Assembly: GCA_015501595.1 (NCBI GenBank)
Contig: JADNRX010000866.1
Location: 1-19,327, forward strand
From: Hymenopellis radicata
Taxonomy: Eukaryota > Basidiomycota > Agaricomycetes > Agaricales > Physalacriaceae
Direction: 5' to 3'
DNA: 19,327 nucleotides
This document shows positions 1-9,618 of the stretch, one piece after another. Numbering within the stretch: position 1 is the first letter of the stretch; each line of letters begins with the position of its first letter. The position numbers and the translations under genes are program-made. Below the pieces are notes generated by a model. That model was not told the origin of the DNA and did no database searches. It was given only the letters and a program-made list of their open reading frames with translations.

Positions 1-219
1 AGAATACAGCATTTGAATTATGTACGGCGCATCCGTTACATCGCGAGACAAGAGTCAAACTGGTAAGTAGGGCCGACAACGAATAAGTTGAGAGACGGAA
101 AACTGTACATGATAACTGGCATGTTGTAACAGAAAGAAGTAAAGATACAGAAACACAACGAAACAGAAACACAACGATGAAAATAAATCTACGACTACTT
201 CGCCTACGACCCAATGGAA

Positions 220-2386
220 TCAGAAGATGTGACAAAACGATGACTCCGCAGGATCTAATAGGATCAAAAAATGTTACAAACCACCATCAGGAAACACTTA
301 CCATAGCCTAAATGCATATGATATACAGAATCATAGAAACCATTGAAGCTGGAGTCGACTTCCAGTGGCAATAGCACCGGGCCTGCCAAACACACTGCCA
401 CTGTGTTGGACCTGGTGTAACATAAACATACGTGACCTTCCTAATCCCGCGCGCCTCAAGCCAAGCCTTCCCAGAGGGCGACACATCGTGCCACCTTGAA
501 ATACTTGCCTGAAACGTAATAGCATGACCGATTCCATCAACAAAAAAGGAATCAAAAGTAGCAAACTTGCGCTGGGTAGGGTGGTAGTATATCCCCACAA
601 AGAGGGCTTGTGAACGGGCCACTCGAGGAAGGTCTGCTCCGGTACCGACGATACTAGAATGCTCCACGGCCTGCAGTCTGCTATTCTGATCTCCTTATCA
701 GCAACAAGCACTTTTGGTGCTTCTTCCACAGTCCTCCAACTTTGACGAGCCTGCCTTGCGCTCGGAGTCCTTTCCATCCGTCGTAGGGTCCAGGACCCAC
801 CACAGGTGATATCCCGGTGGTAAAAGTCATTGAACATTCCAGCCGCCACAGCCCTGGGACCAAGACTTGCAGCACCCAAATTAAACAGAAACCACTGTTT
901 CTGTGCGCGTTTCGTAGTTGTTGTCTATTCGACTGAGAAGTCTTTGCTGAAGATGTGGAGTAGGAGATTCGAACTTCCAGACTGTTCGATCTTGATCGTA
1001 GAGGGAAAGAAAGATAGAAGAAGCTGGCTTGTTGATTCGGAGTTGAGCGAAGATGGTGAGTCACTGAAAGTTTTCCTTATGGAGTTGAGTTGCAGAAAGG
1101 TGAATGCATGGTTAAGAACCGCGTCGAACTCCTCCAGACGGTGCGCGAACGAATAGGCGTGTCGCGCGGAACCTCCATAGAGATTATGGAATTTGGCAAG
1201 GTCCGTTTCGACACCATTACGGAGGTTGCTGATCTGGCATTGCCGTCTGAAGGATCCGTCAACAACAATGCCTATCAGCAGTCCAACGGAACACACCCGG
1301 CAATGAGTTCCCCACAATCCCAGGGCTTCATCACGAAGTAATACGCTTCTGCAACCTCTTTCATCCAATCCATGTGATTCGCTCCAGGCGACGCAGCCTG
1401 AATGATGAACGGCACACTGTGTATCAACGATTCGGGAACTGATGGGAATGTTGCATTAGAATCAACAAGACACCAAGTGTCGTAGGGGAGGGCTTCCTCC
1501 AATTCAACGGCGTTGACATTTAAGTTTATGAGGTAGGCTTTTCCGTCCTTCCAGAATAGCGCGCGCGAATCAGCGGCATATAACGTTGGAAGACCGGCCG
1601 CACATCTGAGGTTGAAAACAACCCACAGAAAGGAGGACTTTCCTGTTACTGAGCGCTCAGCCTAAATTCATGAAACTGATGATGAGGACCGACGCGCCTA
1701 TTCGGGAAGCCAGTGAGAACAAACCCACCGTTGGTTGTGAGACCCTCTTGCCCAAGGAAGGGATTCGCATACGTAGCCATCTCGGACAAAGGTCGTGCAT
1801 GCACCACACCGAGGTCGCTCGGTTCAGGCATATAGTTGCGGAGATCGACGTCCACGTCTTCTTCCTTGATTGTACTAATGTGACCGTTCATTCTTGAACG
1901 ATAATTAGAAAACAGGAAAAGGACTCACATCCCACGTCGCATTCGGTGTTGCATCCACCGCAGAATTCCGAGCATGATTTCGTGGTATTCCTGCCTTATC
2001 ATAATCGTCGAAGGAAGAGTAGGCCCAGATAGCGTCCATATCCTTGACGGTACGTCGCATTCTGCGCGAGGCTCGCCACGCTCGACGAGAGCCTGTTGTG
2101 GTTTTGCAGGCTCGTCATAGTCTGGATTGTCCCAAATGTACACCCAACTCTGTGTCATGCTGGAAGAGTGTGTAGGAAAGATCGAGGGTAAGGTTTCACA
2201 TGAGCGACCGAGACGATGACGCGTCGCGGAGTGGCGCGGAAGAAGGCAGAGTTTCTTTTGTATTTCGAAGCGTGTTTGAAGGTGGGCGTAGAGGTTGTGG
2301 GAGGAGGTGAAGGCGCTGCAGCTGAGGGCGATGTTATAATCATTGGAGTCATCATATTCTTCGTGTTGTTCGTGTGTGAGTTGCAT
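220..2386 (-). pseudogene. Crinkler/RHS-like P-loop NTPase, decayed tandem copy 1
   Basis: This is the left copy of a tandem duplication; its exon order matches copy 2 (2770-5001). Exon 1 ends at 1929, exon 2 is 1698-1874, exon 3 is 1297-1642 and exon 4 starts at 1246. The intron at 1643-1697 has a GC donor (AATAG|GCGCGT). Exon 3 keeps the family motifs DTWCLVDSN, IIQAASPG and FVMKPWDCGELIAG. The frame is broken repeatedly: two bases are missing in the P-loop near 1700, one near 1008, one is extra near 910, one is missing near 600 relative to copy 2, and the frame shifts again near 380-415. The reading reconstructed from copy 2 would end at 220-222. The start could be 2386 or the conserved Met at 2158. 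The family resemblance is from memory; the frameshifts are seen by direct comparison of the copies. A functional protein is unlikely unless the indels are sequencing errors. Confidence 0.7.
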
Positions 2387-2769
2387 TATGAAGGCAACAA
2401 TGTAGTATTGTTGTCAACATGATAATTGCTCCAGCTGAAATAGTAAAAGTGTGGGGCTTGTCAATTGGTCCGGGTGGAGGCTAAAGGTAGGAAAGATGGA
2501 GTGTAAGGTTAGGGTTTGTACTCTGACACGTGCTCCTGCTAACCACACGCGACGCGCGTCTCTCTCCTCCTGACCTGCCAAACCCCTTGTTATACTGGTA
2601 CGTCGCTCGAATGACTCAACGATGGGTCCAAGAATACAGTTTACATTACGGCGCGTCACGTCGTTATATTTGAAAGTCGCGAAATGAAACTCAGGGTGTA
2701 TATGGACGCGATAGAGACGGAATATAACTCGTATATGATAACAGAAGAGAAGGAAAGTTAAAATGAATT
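2387..2769. other. intergenic spacer between tandem copies
   Basis: This 383-bp spacer lies between the 5' end of copy 1 and the 3' end of copy 2. No credible gene is seen. Around 2425-2455 a stretch reading ATTGCTCCAGCTGAAAT followed by a GTA-rich segment recurs upstream of copy 2 at about 5030-5060, so the duplicated unit includes some 5' flank and probably the promoter. The part at 2700-2765 resembles 90-180 (shared AGAGACGGAA and ATGATAAC words), which marks the 3' end of the repeated unit. Confidence 0.55.
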
Positions 2770-5001
2770 CTACGACTCAACCTCTACGCGAGCCACTGGG
2801 ATCAGAAAATGGCACAAACCATCATCAGGAAACACTTACCATAGTTCAAATGCATATGATATACAGAATCATATAACCCATCATTGCAGAAGTTCGAGTT
2901 GACTTCCAGAGGCAATGACACTGAAGCCTGTCCTTCCTCCTTCGGTGTGACATAAACATAACTGACCTTCCTAATCCCGCGCTCCTCGAGCCAAACCTTC
3001 CCAGAGGGCGACACATCGTGCCGCCTTGAAATACTTGCCTGAAACGCAATGGCATGACCGATTCCATCAACAAAAAAGGAATCAAAAGTAGCAAACTTGC
3101 GCTGGGTAGGTGGTAGTATATCCCCACCGAGAGGGGCTCGTGAACGGGCCACTCGAGGAAGGTGCGCTCCGGTACCGACGACACTAGAATGCTCCACGGC
3201 TTGTGGTCGTCTATTCTGATCTCCTTGTCCGCGACGAGAACTTTTGGTACTTCTTCCACAGTCCTCCAAGTCTGCTTTTCGCTCCGGATCCAAGGAGTCC
3301 TAATCTCAATCTCGTTCACGACCATCCGGCGTAGGGTCCAGGACCCACCACGCATGATATGCTTGTGGTAGAACCCATCAAACATGCGAGCTGCCACAGC
3401 CCGGGGACCAGGACCTACTATTCCATCCACATGAAAATAAAACCACTTTTTCTGCGCCTGTTGATAGTTTTCGTCTACTCGACTCAATTGAAGTCTCTTA
3501 CGAAGATGTGGGCTGGGAGAATCAACCTTCCAAACTGTTCGTATTCGATCGTCGACGGGGAAGAAGGCGAGGAGGAGTTGGCTGGCTGACTTGGGGCCAA
3601 ACCAAGATGGCAGCTCACTTAAATTGCGCTTTATAGAATCGGGTTGGAGACGGTCGAATGCGCACATAAGGGACGTCTCGAACTCTGTCATACGGTGCGC
3701 GAAAGAGTAGGCGTCACGGGCGGAGCCTCCATAGAGATTATGAAAGTTAGCCAACTGAGTCTCATCGGCAGTACGGCGGTTTATGTCCTGGCATTGGCGT
3801 CTGTAAGATCCATTAACAACAATGCCTATCAGCAGTCCAATAAAACGCACCCAGCGATGAGCTCCCCACAATCCCACGGCTTCATGATGAAGCAGTAAGT
3901 CCCTATAACCTTTTTCATCCACTGCATTCGATCAATTCCGGGAGATGCAGCATGAATGATGAAACGATGACCCTCCACCAAAAGGACAGGAACGCATGCA
4001 AGATCTGGGTTGTCATCAACCAAGCACCACGTGTCCGTGGGGACTAGTAGCCGGAAAGTAGCATCATCGATGTTGCGCATGTTCATGTTATAGCCTTTTC
4101 CATCCTTCCACAATAGCGCCGCGGTGGGTGAGTGAGAGATATATAGGGTCGGAAGACCTGCCGCACTCCTGAGGTTGAAAACCACCCAAAGAAAGGAGGA
4201 CTTTCCTGTTACTGAGCGCTCAGCCCAAAATTTCATGAAATTGATGAGGGACCGACTCGCCTATTCCGGGATGCCCAGTGAGAGCCAATCCGCCACCGGT
4301 TGTAATGCCCTCTTTCCCAAGGAAGGGATTCGGATACGTCTCCATCTCGGACAAGGGCGATGCACGGACCACACCGAGATCATTGGGTGAAGGCATATAC
4401 TCCAGCCACCAGTCGGAGAAGTTGACCCCTACCTCTTCAACTTGCTTGACTGTACTACTATGGGACCGTCGATGCTTGAACGATAACCACGAAACCGGAA
4501 AAGGACTCACCTCTGCACGTACTCGTGTTGCATCCACCGCAGAAGTCCGAGCATGACTTCGTGATATTCCTGGCGTATCATAGTTGTCGATTCTTCACTG
4601 GCAGGCCCAGGGCCAGAAAGAAACCATATCTTTGAAGGTACGTCGACGTCTGCGTGAGGCTCGCCGCGCTCGACGAGAGCCTGTTGAGGTTCTGCGGGCG
4701 TGTCATAGTCTGGATTGTCCCAAATGTACACCCAACTGTGTGACATGCTGGAACAGTGAGTAGGAAAGATCGAGGGTAAGGTTTCACCTGAGCGACCGAG
4801 ACGATGACGCGTCGCGGAGACGCATGGCGGTGGCGCGGAAGAAGGTGGTGATCCAGAGATGAGCGTCATTTGAAGGTGGGCGTAGAAGTTGTGGGAGGAC
4901 GTGGAGGCGTTGCAGCTGAGGGCGATGTCATAATCATCGGAGTCATCATATTCTTCGGAGGCCGTAGAGTTGAAAGAGAGTTGTTCGTGTTTGAATTGCA
5001 T
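2770..5001 (-). CDS. Crinkler/RHS-like P-loop NTPase with C-terminal nuclease-like domain, tandem copy 2
   Basis: Hand exon model: 4511-5001, 4261-4454, 3851-4205, then 3800 downward, with a last small exon ending at stop 2770-2772 after a GTAAGT intron near 2815-2840. Introns are 50-56 nt. The second (4206-4260) has a GC donor, ATAG|GCGAGT, and splicing it completes a P-loop of the GxxGxGKS type. Downstream come DTWCLVDDN, FIIHAASPG, FIMKPWDCGELIAG and, after the next intron, FHNLYGGSARDAYSFAHR. This order resembles the NTPase of fungal Crinkler/RHS (CR) proteins. The C-terminal FATFDSFFVDG...AIAFQASIS stretch, with its D and Q, resembles their restriction-endonuclease-like tip. Near 3110 the frame breaks unless a 74-nt intron (3102-3175) is used. 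The start is unsure: Met at 5001 or at 4746 (MSHSWVYIWDNPDYDTP). The role is inferred only: such proteins are proposed effectors or conflict proteins. It may be a young pseudogene. Confidence 0.6.
4206..4260 (-). other. GC-AG intron in the P-loop of NTPase copy 2
   Basis: On the minus strand the donor reads ATAG|GCGAGT and the acceptor AACAG|GAAAG. No GT donor near here keeps the frame. With the GC donor the two exons join exactly inside the P-loop codons. The matching intron in copy 1 (1643-1697, also 55 nt) has AATAG|GCGCGT, so the GC donor predates the duplication. Confidence 0.7.
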
Positions 5002-5543
5002 TCAAAGGCAACAAAATAACTTTCTTGTCAATTGCTCCAGCTGAAATGGTAGAAGTGTGTAGCTGTCTTTGACTCAATCCGCAAGAACAATCGAGCCGCC
5101 ACATTCAAAGTAGCCACTTTGCAAGGCACGAGGGAGAGCCAACATGTTAGAGCGAGAGATGCCATGTTCTGTTGTTGAGGACTACAAGAGGTTAGCCAAG
5201 AAGGTCAGAGCAGTAAGTACCTTTACCGGTTATCACGCAAGGACAATGCTAGTCTTAGTGTTTCTGAAACAAATAGTGAGTGCAAAGGCACAGTTTTTTG
5301 CCTAACTCACCTTTCCTGTCCTTTGAAAGACGCGACGCGACGGCGTGCACTCGGAGGTATGCCCGACTGCCACCATTCCAAGCAGAGCCAAACAAAACAG
5401 GTCAAACGATTTTCAAAGCTTGCTTGTCCGTCGCTCGTCGCTGTCCTTCCCACCGTCCTCCTCGTCGTCGTCGATAGCTGCCACATAGCAGCTTTCTTGG
5501 CTACTCGCTTTATACCGCTTTTCAGAGTCTTCCTGGTCGTGCA
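5002..5543. promoter_or_regulatory. divergent intergenic region between NTPase copy 2 and septin
   Basis: This 542-bp region lies between two divergently transcribed genes and must hold both promoters. The septin-proximal part (about 5440-5540) is pyrimidine-rich with a TTTATAC word about 35 bp before the septin ATG, a plausible but unproven TATA-like element. A 53-codon ORF at 5144-5305 contains a consensus-like splice donor (GTAAGT at about 5210), but nothing in its sequence is recognisable. Confidence 0.4.
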
Positions 5544-7045
5544 ATGTCTTTTTCTCCCAACGATGCTCCGCCTCTCTTGGATGGTACGCGAACAGTTACT
5601 CCTCAGCGACCAATACTTAGACGATACATACAGTCGGCATTGCTAATTTGCCTAACCAAGTATGCGCTATTTGAGTGAAGTGAGGAGTACCACTGACAGG
5701 GACTGTTATAGAAACACAAGATTGTCGCCAAGCGCGGGGCGCACTTTACTATAATGGTCGTCGGTACGTGCTGTGTACGGTGGTTGTGTATTCATACTGA
5801 CAGCGCTGCAGGTGAATCTGGTCTGGGCAAGACGACGCTCATCAACACGCTCTTTTCCACGGAGCTCTCGCCTGCCAAGAACTACTCGAAACGGCACCAC
5901 AAGCAGCTAGACAAGCTAACCGAGGTCGAGATCATCAAGGCCGAACTGGAGGAGAAGCAGTTCAAGGTCAAGCTCACCGTCATCGACACTCCTGGCTTTG
6001 GCGACTACGTCAACAACCGCGACTCCTGGTCCCCCATTGTCGAGTTTATCGACGACCAGCACGAGGCGTACATGCGCCAGGAGCAGCAGCCCCAGCGCCA
6101 CGAAAAGACTGACCTGCGGGTGCACGCCTGTCTCTACTTTATCCGACCCACCGGACATACGTGAGCATTTTACCTTCCGAGAAGGCGTCCATTTACCTTT
6201 CTCTAGCTTGAAACCTCTGGACATTGAGATTATGAAGCGCCTCGGAACCCGTGTCAACTTGATCCCTGTCGTGGCCAAGGCGGACACCTTAACCCAGAAC
6301 GACCTATTCCTCTTCAAGCAGCGTGCAAGTACTTTTGTTTTCTTCGTCTGCGTCTTCTTACCCTGTCATAGGTACGCGAGGTTATTGCCGCCCAGGGCAT
6401 CCGCATTTACACCCCTCCCGTCGAGGCTGATGACGAGAGTGCCGACCACGCCCGAATTCTCACCGACGCTATTCCATTCTCCATCATCGGTTCCACTGAG
6501 GACGTCAAGACCGCCGATGGCCGCGTCGTCAAGGGCCGCGAATACCTCTGGGGTGTTGCTGAAGGTATTTCAGCCTTTCTTCTTCCTTCCTACCTCCACT
6601 TAACGTTGTATCACAGTCGAGAACGAGAACCACTGTGACTTCAAGAAGCTTCGCTCGCTTCTGATCCGGACGCACATGCTGGACCTTATCTCAACGACGG
6701 AAGAGTCTCACTACGAGAACTACCGCCAGCAGCAGATGGAGACGCGCAAGTTTGGCGAGCCCAAGGTCAAGAAGCTGGACAACCCCAAGTTCAAGGAGGA
6801 GGAGGAGCAGCTGCGCAAGCGCTTCACCGAGCAGGTCAAGGCCGAGGAGGCGCGGTTCAGGCAGTGGAGCAGCATGTACGTTGTGCTTCCATCAAATTGA
6901 GTGTTGCTGACGTGCTTCACAGCTCATTGCGGAGCGGGATCGTCTCAACAAGGACTTGGAGAGTGCCCACGGCGCCATCAAGTCTCTCGAGGCAGAGCTG
7001 GACAACCTTCAGGTTGGGTACGGTCGTGGCTCAGCGAGGAGATAA
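5544..7045 (+). CDS. CDC3: septin, Cdc3/AspB class
   Basis: GTP-binding cytoskeletal protein of the septin heteropolymer that forms rings and collars at septa and hyphal branches. Exons: 5544-5583, 5634-5659, 5712-5763, 5812-6160, 6207-6324, 6372-6564, 6617-6875 (or 6879), 6923-7045. About 386 residues, with a short N-terminus ([13 protein letters not shown]). Visible motifs: G1 GESGLGKT at residues 40-47, G3 DTPG at 98-101, G4 AKAD at 179-182, the septin-unique stretch [18 protein letters not shown], then a C-terminal coiled coil ([13 protein letters not shown]...). The Cdc3/AspB class is chosen for [19 protein letters not shown] and the [19 protein letters not shown] linker, from memory of AspB. 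Two oddities: the intron 6325-6371 has a GC donor (CGT|GCAAGT), and at about 6864-6870 one G seems missing, so the strong donor at 6876 gives a phase mismatch before [13 protein letters not shown]. Using GTTGTG at 6880 keeps the frame at the cost of four altered residues. Confidence 0.88.
6325..6371 (+). other. GC-AG intron in the septin gene
   Basis: Donor CGT|GCAAGT, acceptor CATAG|GTACGC, 47 nt. GCAAGT is the usual form of a GC donor. The splice joins FLFKQR to [10 protein letters not shown], the expected septin sequence. The nearby GT dinucleotides (6323 and 6329) both break the frame. Confidence 0.85.
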
Positions 7046-7603
7046 TTGTCGTTCTGTTTTCAAGTTGGTCATTGACATTTTAGTCTGCTACCTTATGATT
7101 GTTGATTCTTGTTCCGCTGTTTTTGTATACCCCCTACGTCCATTCATTTGACTTCGACTCTGAGCAGGAGTGCTACATCTCTCTTCCTTTTTTCTTGACG
7201 GAATATATTTCTTTGGCTTTGGAGGAGCTTGATAAGTAGGTCCACCGTGTTTGGTACCGTAAGTAACCCTAATACTAACTCCCAAGAGCTGAGGGACCTA
7301 GAGGCTCTTGTATGCCCAGGACTAAATTTCCTTCGCAAAGCTCTCATGGCGAGGATCGTAACGACGCACTGGTCTACCTCATTCACTTTCTTAGTGTGGT
7401 CCCGCGCCGTCTAATGCAGCTCTTCAAGTTCTAGTTATATAGTCTGATGGCGCTTCTCGGCCGCTCGGATGGACGGACGCTGAAAGGATGTGAGTACGAC
7501 ATATGCTACTGGTGAGTACTTGGATGGATGAAGTTGATGCTATGTAACTGTTCTTAGATTCTACAGGCCAGCGAGGATATCCTGGTCAACCATTGTGTAT
7601 ATA
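7046..7603. other. septin downstream region, no gene seen
   Basis: This 558-bp stretch between the septin stop and the start of the DUF6534 relic is AT-richer and has no coding pattern that I recognise. It must hold the septin 3' end. No hairpin, repeat or RNA gene was noticed. Confidence 0.5.
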
Positions 7604-8020
7604 ATGCCTGCTACTATACAGAGTCCGGGCGACCAGAGCTCCTGGACAATACGTGCGTGATTGGATCCAGTACAGTTCGTGTTGTTTAGAACCTCACGAT
7701 GTATAGGATGGGGAGTCGTGCTCGTTGGAGTTATTCTGAGGCGCGTCGATCTACTATTATGCCCGGCCAAACGTTGGGTGTATCTTGAGCTACTGGTCCG
7801 CTCGAACTGAAGGATACGAGACGCTTTTTCCACACACTTTATCAAGTATTTATCGTCCACACCAGTGCGTGTCTAGTCTCTTGTGTCTCATCTCCCTCTT
7901 TATCTTAGCGTCTCCTTATTTAATTGTCAAGTTCTAGTATTGTAAGCGACGCCTGTCTTTGCGAAGTTCTAATTCCGTCATTTTCAGCGAGCCCACTGCT
8001 CTGGCGGAGATGATATGGTG
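7604..8020 (+). pseudogene. decayed copy of the DUF6534-type membrane protein gene
   Basis: The stretch follows the 5' third of the intact gene at 15024 almost base for base at several points. Examples: ATGCCTGCTACTATACAGAG at 7604 against ATGCCTGCTACCATACAGAG at 15024; GACAATACGTGCGT with its donor; the acceptor plus GATGGGG; TATTTAATTGTCAAGTTCTA; and CAGCGAGCCCACTGCTCTG near 7985. Introns are retained, so it is a DNA-level copy, not a retrocopy. The exon coding for the first membrane helix has a large internal deletion (the VLYGVSIV part is gone) and many indels break the frame. Similarity ends just after ATATGG near 8020. Confidence 0.82.
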
Positions 8021-8289
8021 TGTAGCGCTCCTTTTCGCGACAGTTCCAGCAACTGGTGCAGCCATTTCCCACTGCGTACTCCGTGTTTGATAGTGTCTTT
8101 GGCGCTCAGTGTCTTCGGCACTCGCAACGCGTCTTCGTCGTGTCTTCTCCTCAGCTCTTCGGCGCAGTCAGTGCGGCGATAGTTTATCAACGTTTCTCAG
8201 GCATTCCACGGTTTGTCACCTGCGGTCACAGTTATCAAGTCTCCTGTTCAGGGCGTTGGTTCCCGGCACATAGCGTGTCCATTGAGCGT
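8021..8289. other. spacer between two gene relics, unrecognised
   Basis: Sequence between the DUF6534 relic and the P450 relic. It has an open + frame from 8056, but codon use and protein sequence resemble nothing I know. It does not align by eye with either intact gene, so it may be filler from the rearrangement or very decayed P450 exons. Confidence 0.35.
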
Positions 8290-8665
8290 GGACAATTAAG
8301 ACTCTGTTATCGATCCCGAACGTCTTCCAACCTTCAGGATATACCATGTGTGAATGCAGTCGATGCCTCTTCAACGCTCTATATCATCTAATTGGTAGAA
8401 CTTCTACGCTGGCATAATGTGGCGCCATTATGATCGGGATTCGGGCTCTCGACGACGGCGTCATCTTCATCCCGAAGGGTTCCATCATCGTCACAATTGA
8501 ACCTATGGCAATTGCGTTCCGCTACTGGGCTTCTCCTTCGCTGACATAAGTACGCCCCCAGCCAAATTCTGCAAGACCCAGATGTATACCCCGACCCCGT
8601 GGAATTCGACCCTACGCGCCACATTCCTAGCCCAGGCAAGGCGGTTCAACGCGACGCCAGGTTCG
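8290..8665 (+). pseudogene. decayed fragment of the cytochrome P450 gene (exons 8-10)
   Basis: Similar to the intact P450 (12148-14176, minus strand) but lying on the plus strand. It holds GACTCTGTTATCG then CGTCTTCCAACCTTCAGG (exon 8), GAACTTC.ACGCTGGCATAAT (start of exon 9, the ExxR helix), GGCTCTCGACGACGGCGTCATC and TTCATCCCGAAGGGTTC (exon 9), the intron word CGCTACTGGGCTTC, and AAATTCTGCA then CCTACGCGCCACATTCC (exon 10). It stops before the haem-binding region, at about GTTCAACGCGACGCCAGG. Frame breaks and deletions are many and intron sequence is retained, so it cannot encode a P450. Confidence 0.85.
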
Positions 8666-8787
8666 ACGGTGTTGCAACGTAACTCTTTGGCACGCGCCAA
8701 ACGAAGAAGTGTGAAAACCGAGGATAGAAGCTTGATGCAAGGTATATTTCAGCCAACGCTCCCACAGCTAGCTCATCCACTCCCACC

Positions 8788-9363
8788 ATGCCTCGAATCA
8801 GAGTCCGCAACGATTCATCTTTGACGGTCAACGTCGGGTTCTACATTCTCGGAATGTTACACCCTTCACGCCACACCAATGGCCTGCATCCAGGAGCCAC
8901 TTTCGAGGCGGGAGACTTCCCATCTTTCCTCCCACAAAGCTTCGAGGTGAGAAGCAGCTTCGGCACCTTCAATGACGGGGAAACAGTTACACATGTCGCG
9001 CAGATGGCAGCAGCCGGGGCGGCGGGAACGGCGGCGGTCCTCACGGGGACGACTGTATTGCGAGGAAGAGCAGACAACATCGCCAATGCGAAAGTTTTTT
9101 TGGAACGCCGCCTGCGCTGGTTGGTCTCGGGGGTCGCTTATTGCAGCTATTATTTTCGATTGACTGGAACCTTTCAGGCGGGACGGCATACGGGAAGGAG
9201 ATGCCCGCTACCATGAAAAGAGTTGGAATTGCGGTATGATCTATTTGGGAGAGCTTACTACTTTTCGCTGATGATATTGTAGGTTTTGTTCGAAGCGATG
9301 GAGCTCGTCTTGCGTGACGGTCCGGACGGCATAGAAGTCTGGTCTGGTGACAAAAGGCTATGA
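8788..9363 (+). CDS. small lineage-specific protein, probable frame break
   Basis: The ATG at 8788 has a good context (CCCACCATG). The first frame reads MPRIRVRNDSSLTVNVGFYI and then a glycine/alanine-rich hydrophobic segment (MAAAGAAGTAAVLTG) that could be a membrane helix or glycine-zipper-like stretch. From about 9101 the plausible protein moves to another frame (TPPALVGLGGRLLQLLFSI...), and the shift falls at a run of seven T (9095-9101); one more T would join the frames. A 49-nt intron (9234-9282, GTATGA...TTGTAG) then leads in phase to VLFEAMELVLRDGPDGIEVW and a stop at 9361-9363. The overall plan (short beta-rich start 'xxIxVxNxSS', hydrophobic middle) resembles small uncharacterised agaricomycete proteins I recall, with no known function. 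Without the extra T the first frame stops at 9216. Confidence 0.55.
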
Positions 9364-9613
9364 AGAAGAGTTATGGATCACTGAAGGGCAGGACCGCTTC
9401 GGCCATCTCGGATGGCTCCCCACTGATCCTTCTGTTTGTAGTATGAACTCGCTAGGACTCTTCAGTAGGCCCGCGCTACCTTATGTACCCATTTCAATTG
9501 CCTGTATGACTCACTCGCTTGTATTTAAGGATGTCATTCGACATCCAAATCACTCAACTTACCTAGTATGCGCACAACTACCGACCTTGTTTACATATTT
9601 CATTACTCATCGT
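9364..9613. other. intergenic, no feature seen
   Basis: The 250 bp between the small protein and the MITE-like element. An open + frame runs through it into the element, but it has no recognisable protein and no start context of note. Confidence 0.4.
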
Positions 9614-9618
9614 TACTA
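9614..9618. repeat. left target site duplication TACTA
   Basis: Direct repeat TACTA abutting the left inverted repeat; the partner is at 9939-9943. Confidence 0.65.

Noticed and set aside
5144..5305. 53-codon ORF with a GTAAGT donor upstream of the septin gene
   Set aside because: No recognisable protein, no partner exon in phase was found, and it sits in a promoter region.
7604..8665. Processed retrocopies as the origin of the relics
   Set aside because: Intron sequences and splice sites are retained in both relics, and there is no poly(A) tract.
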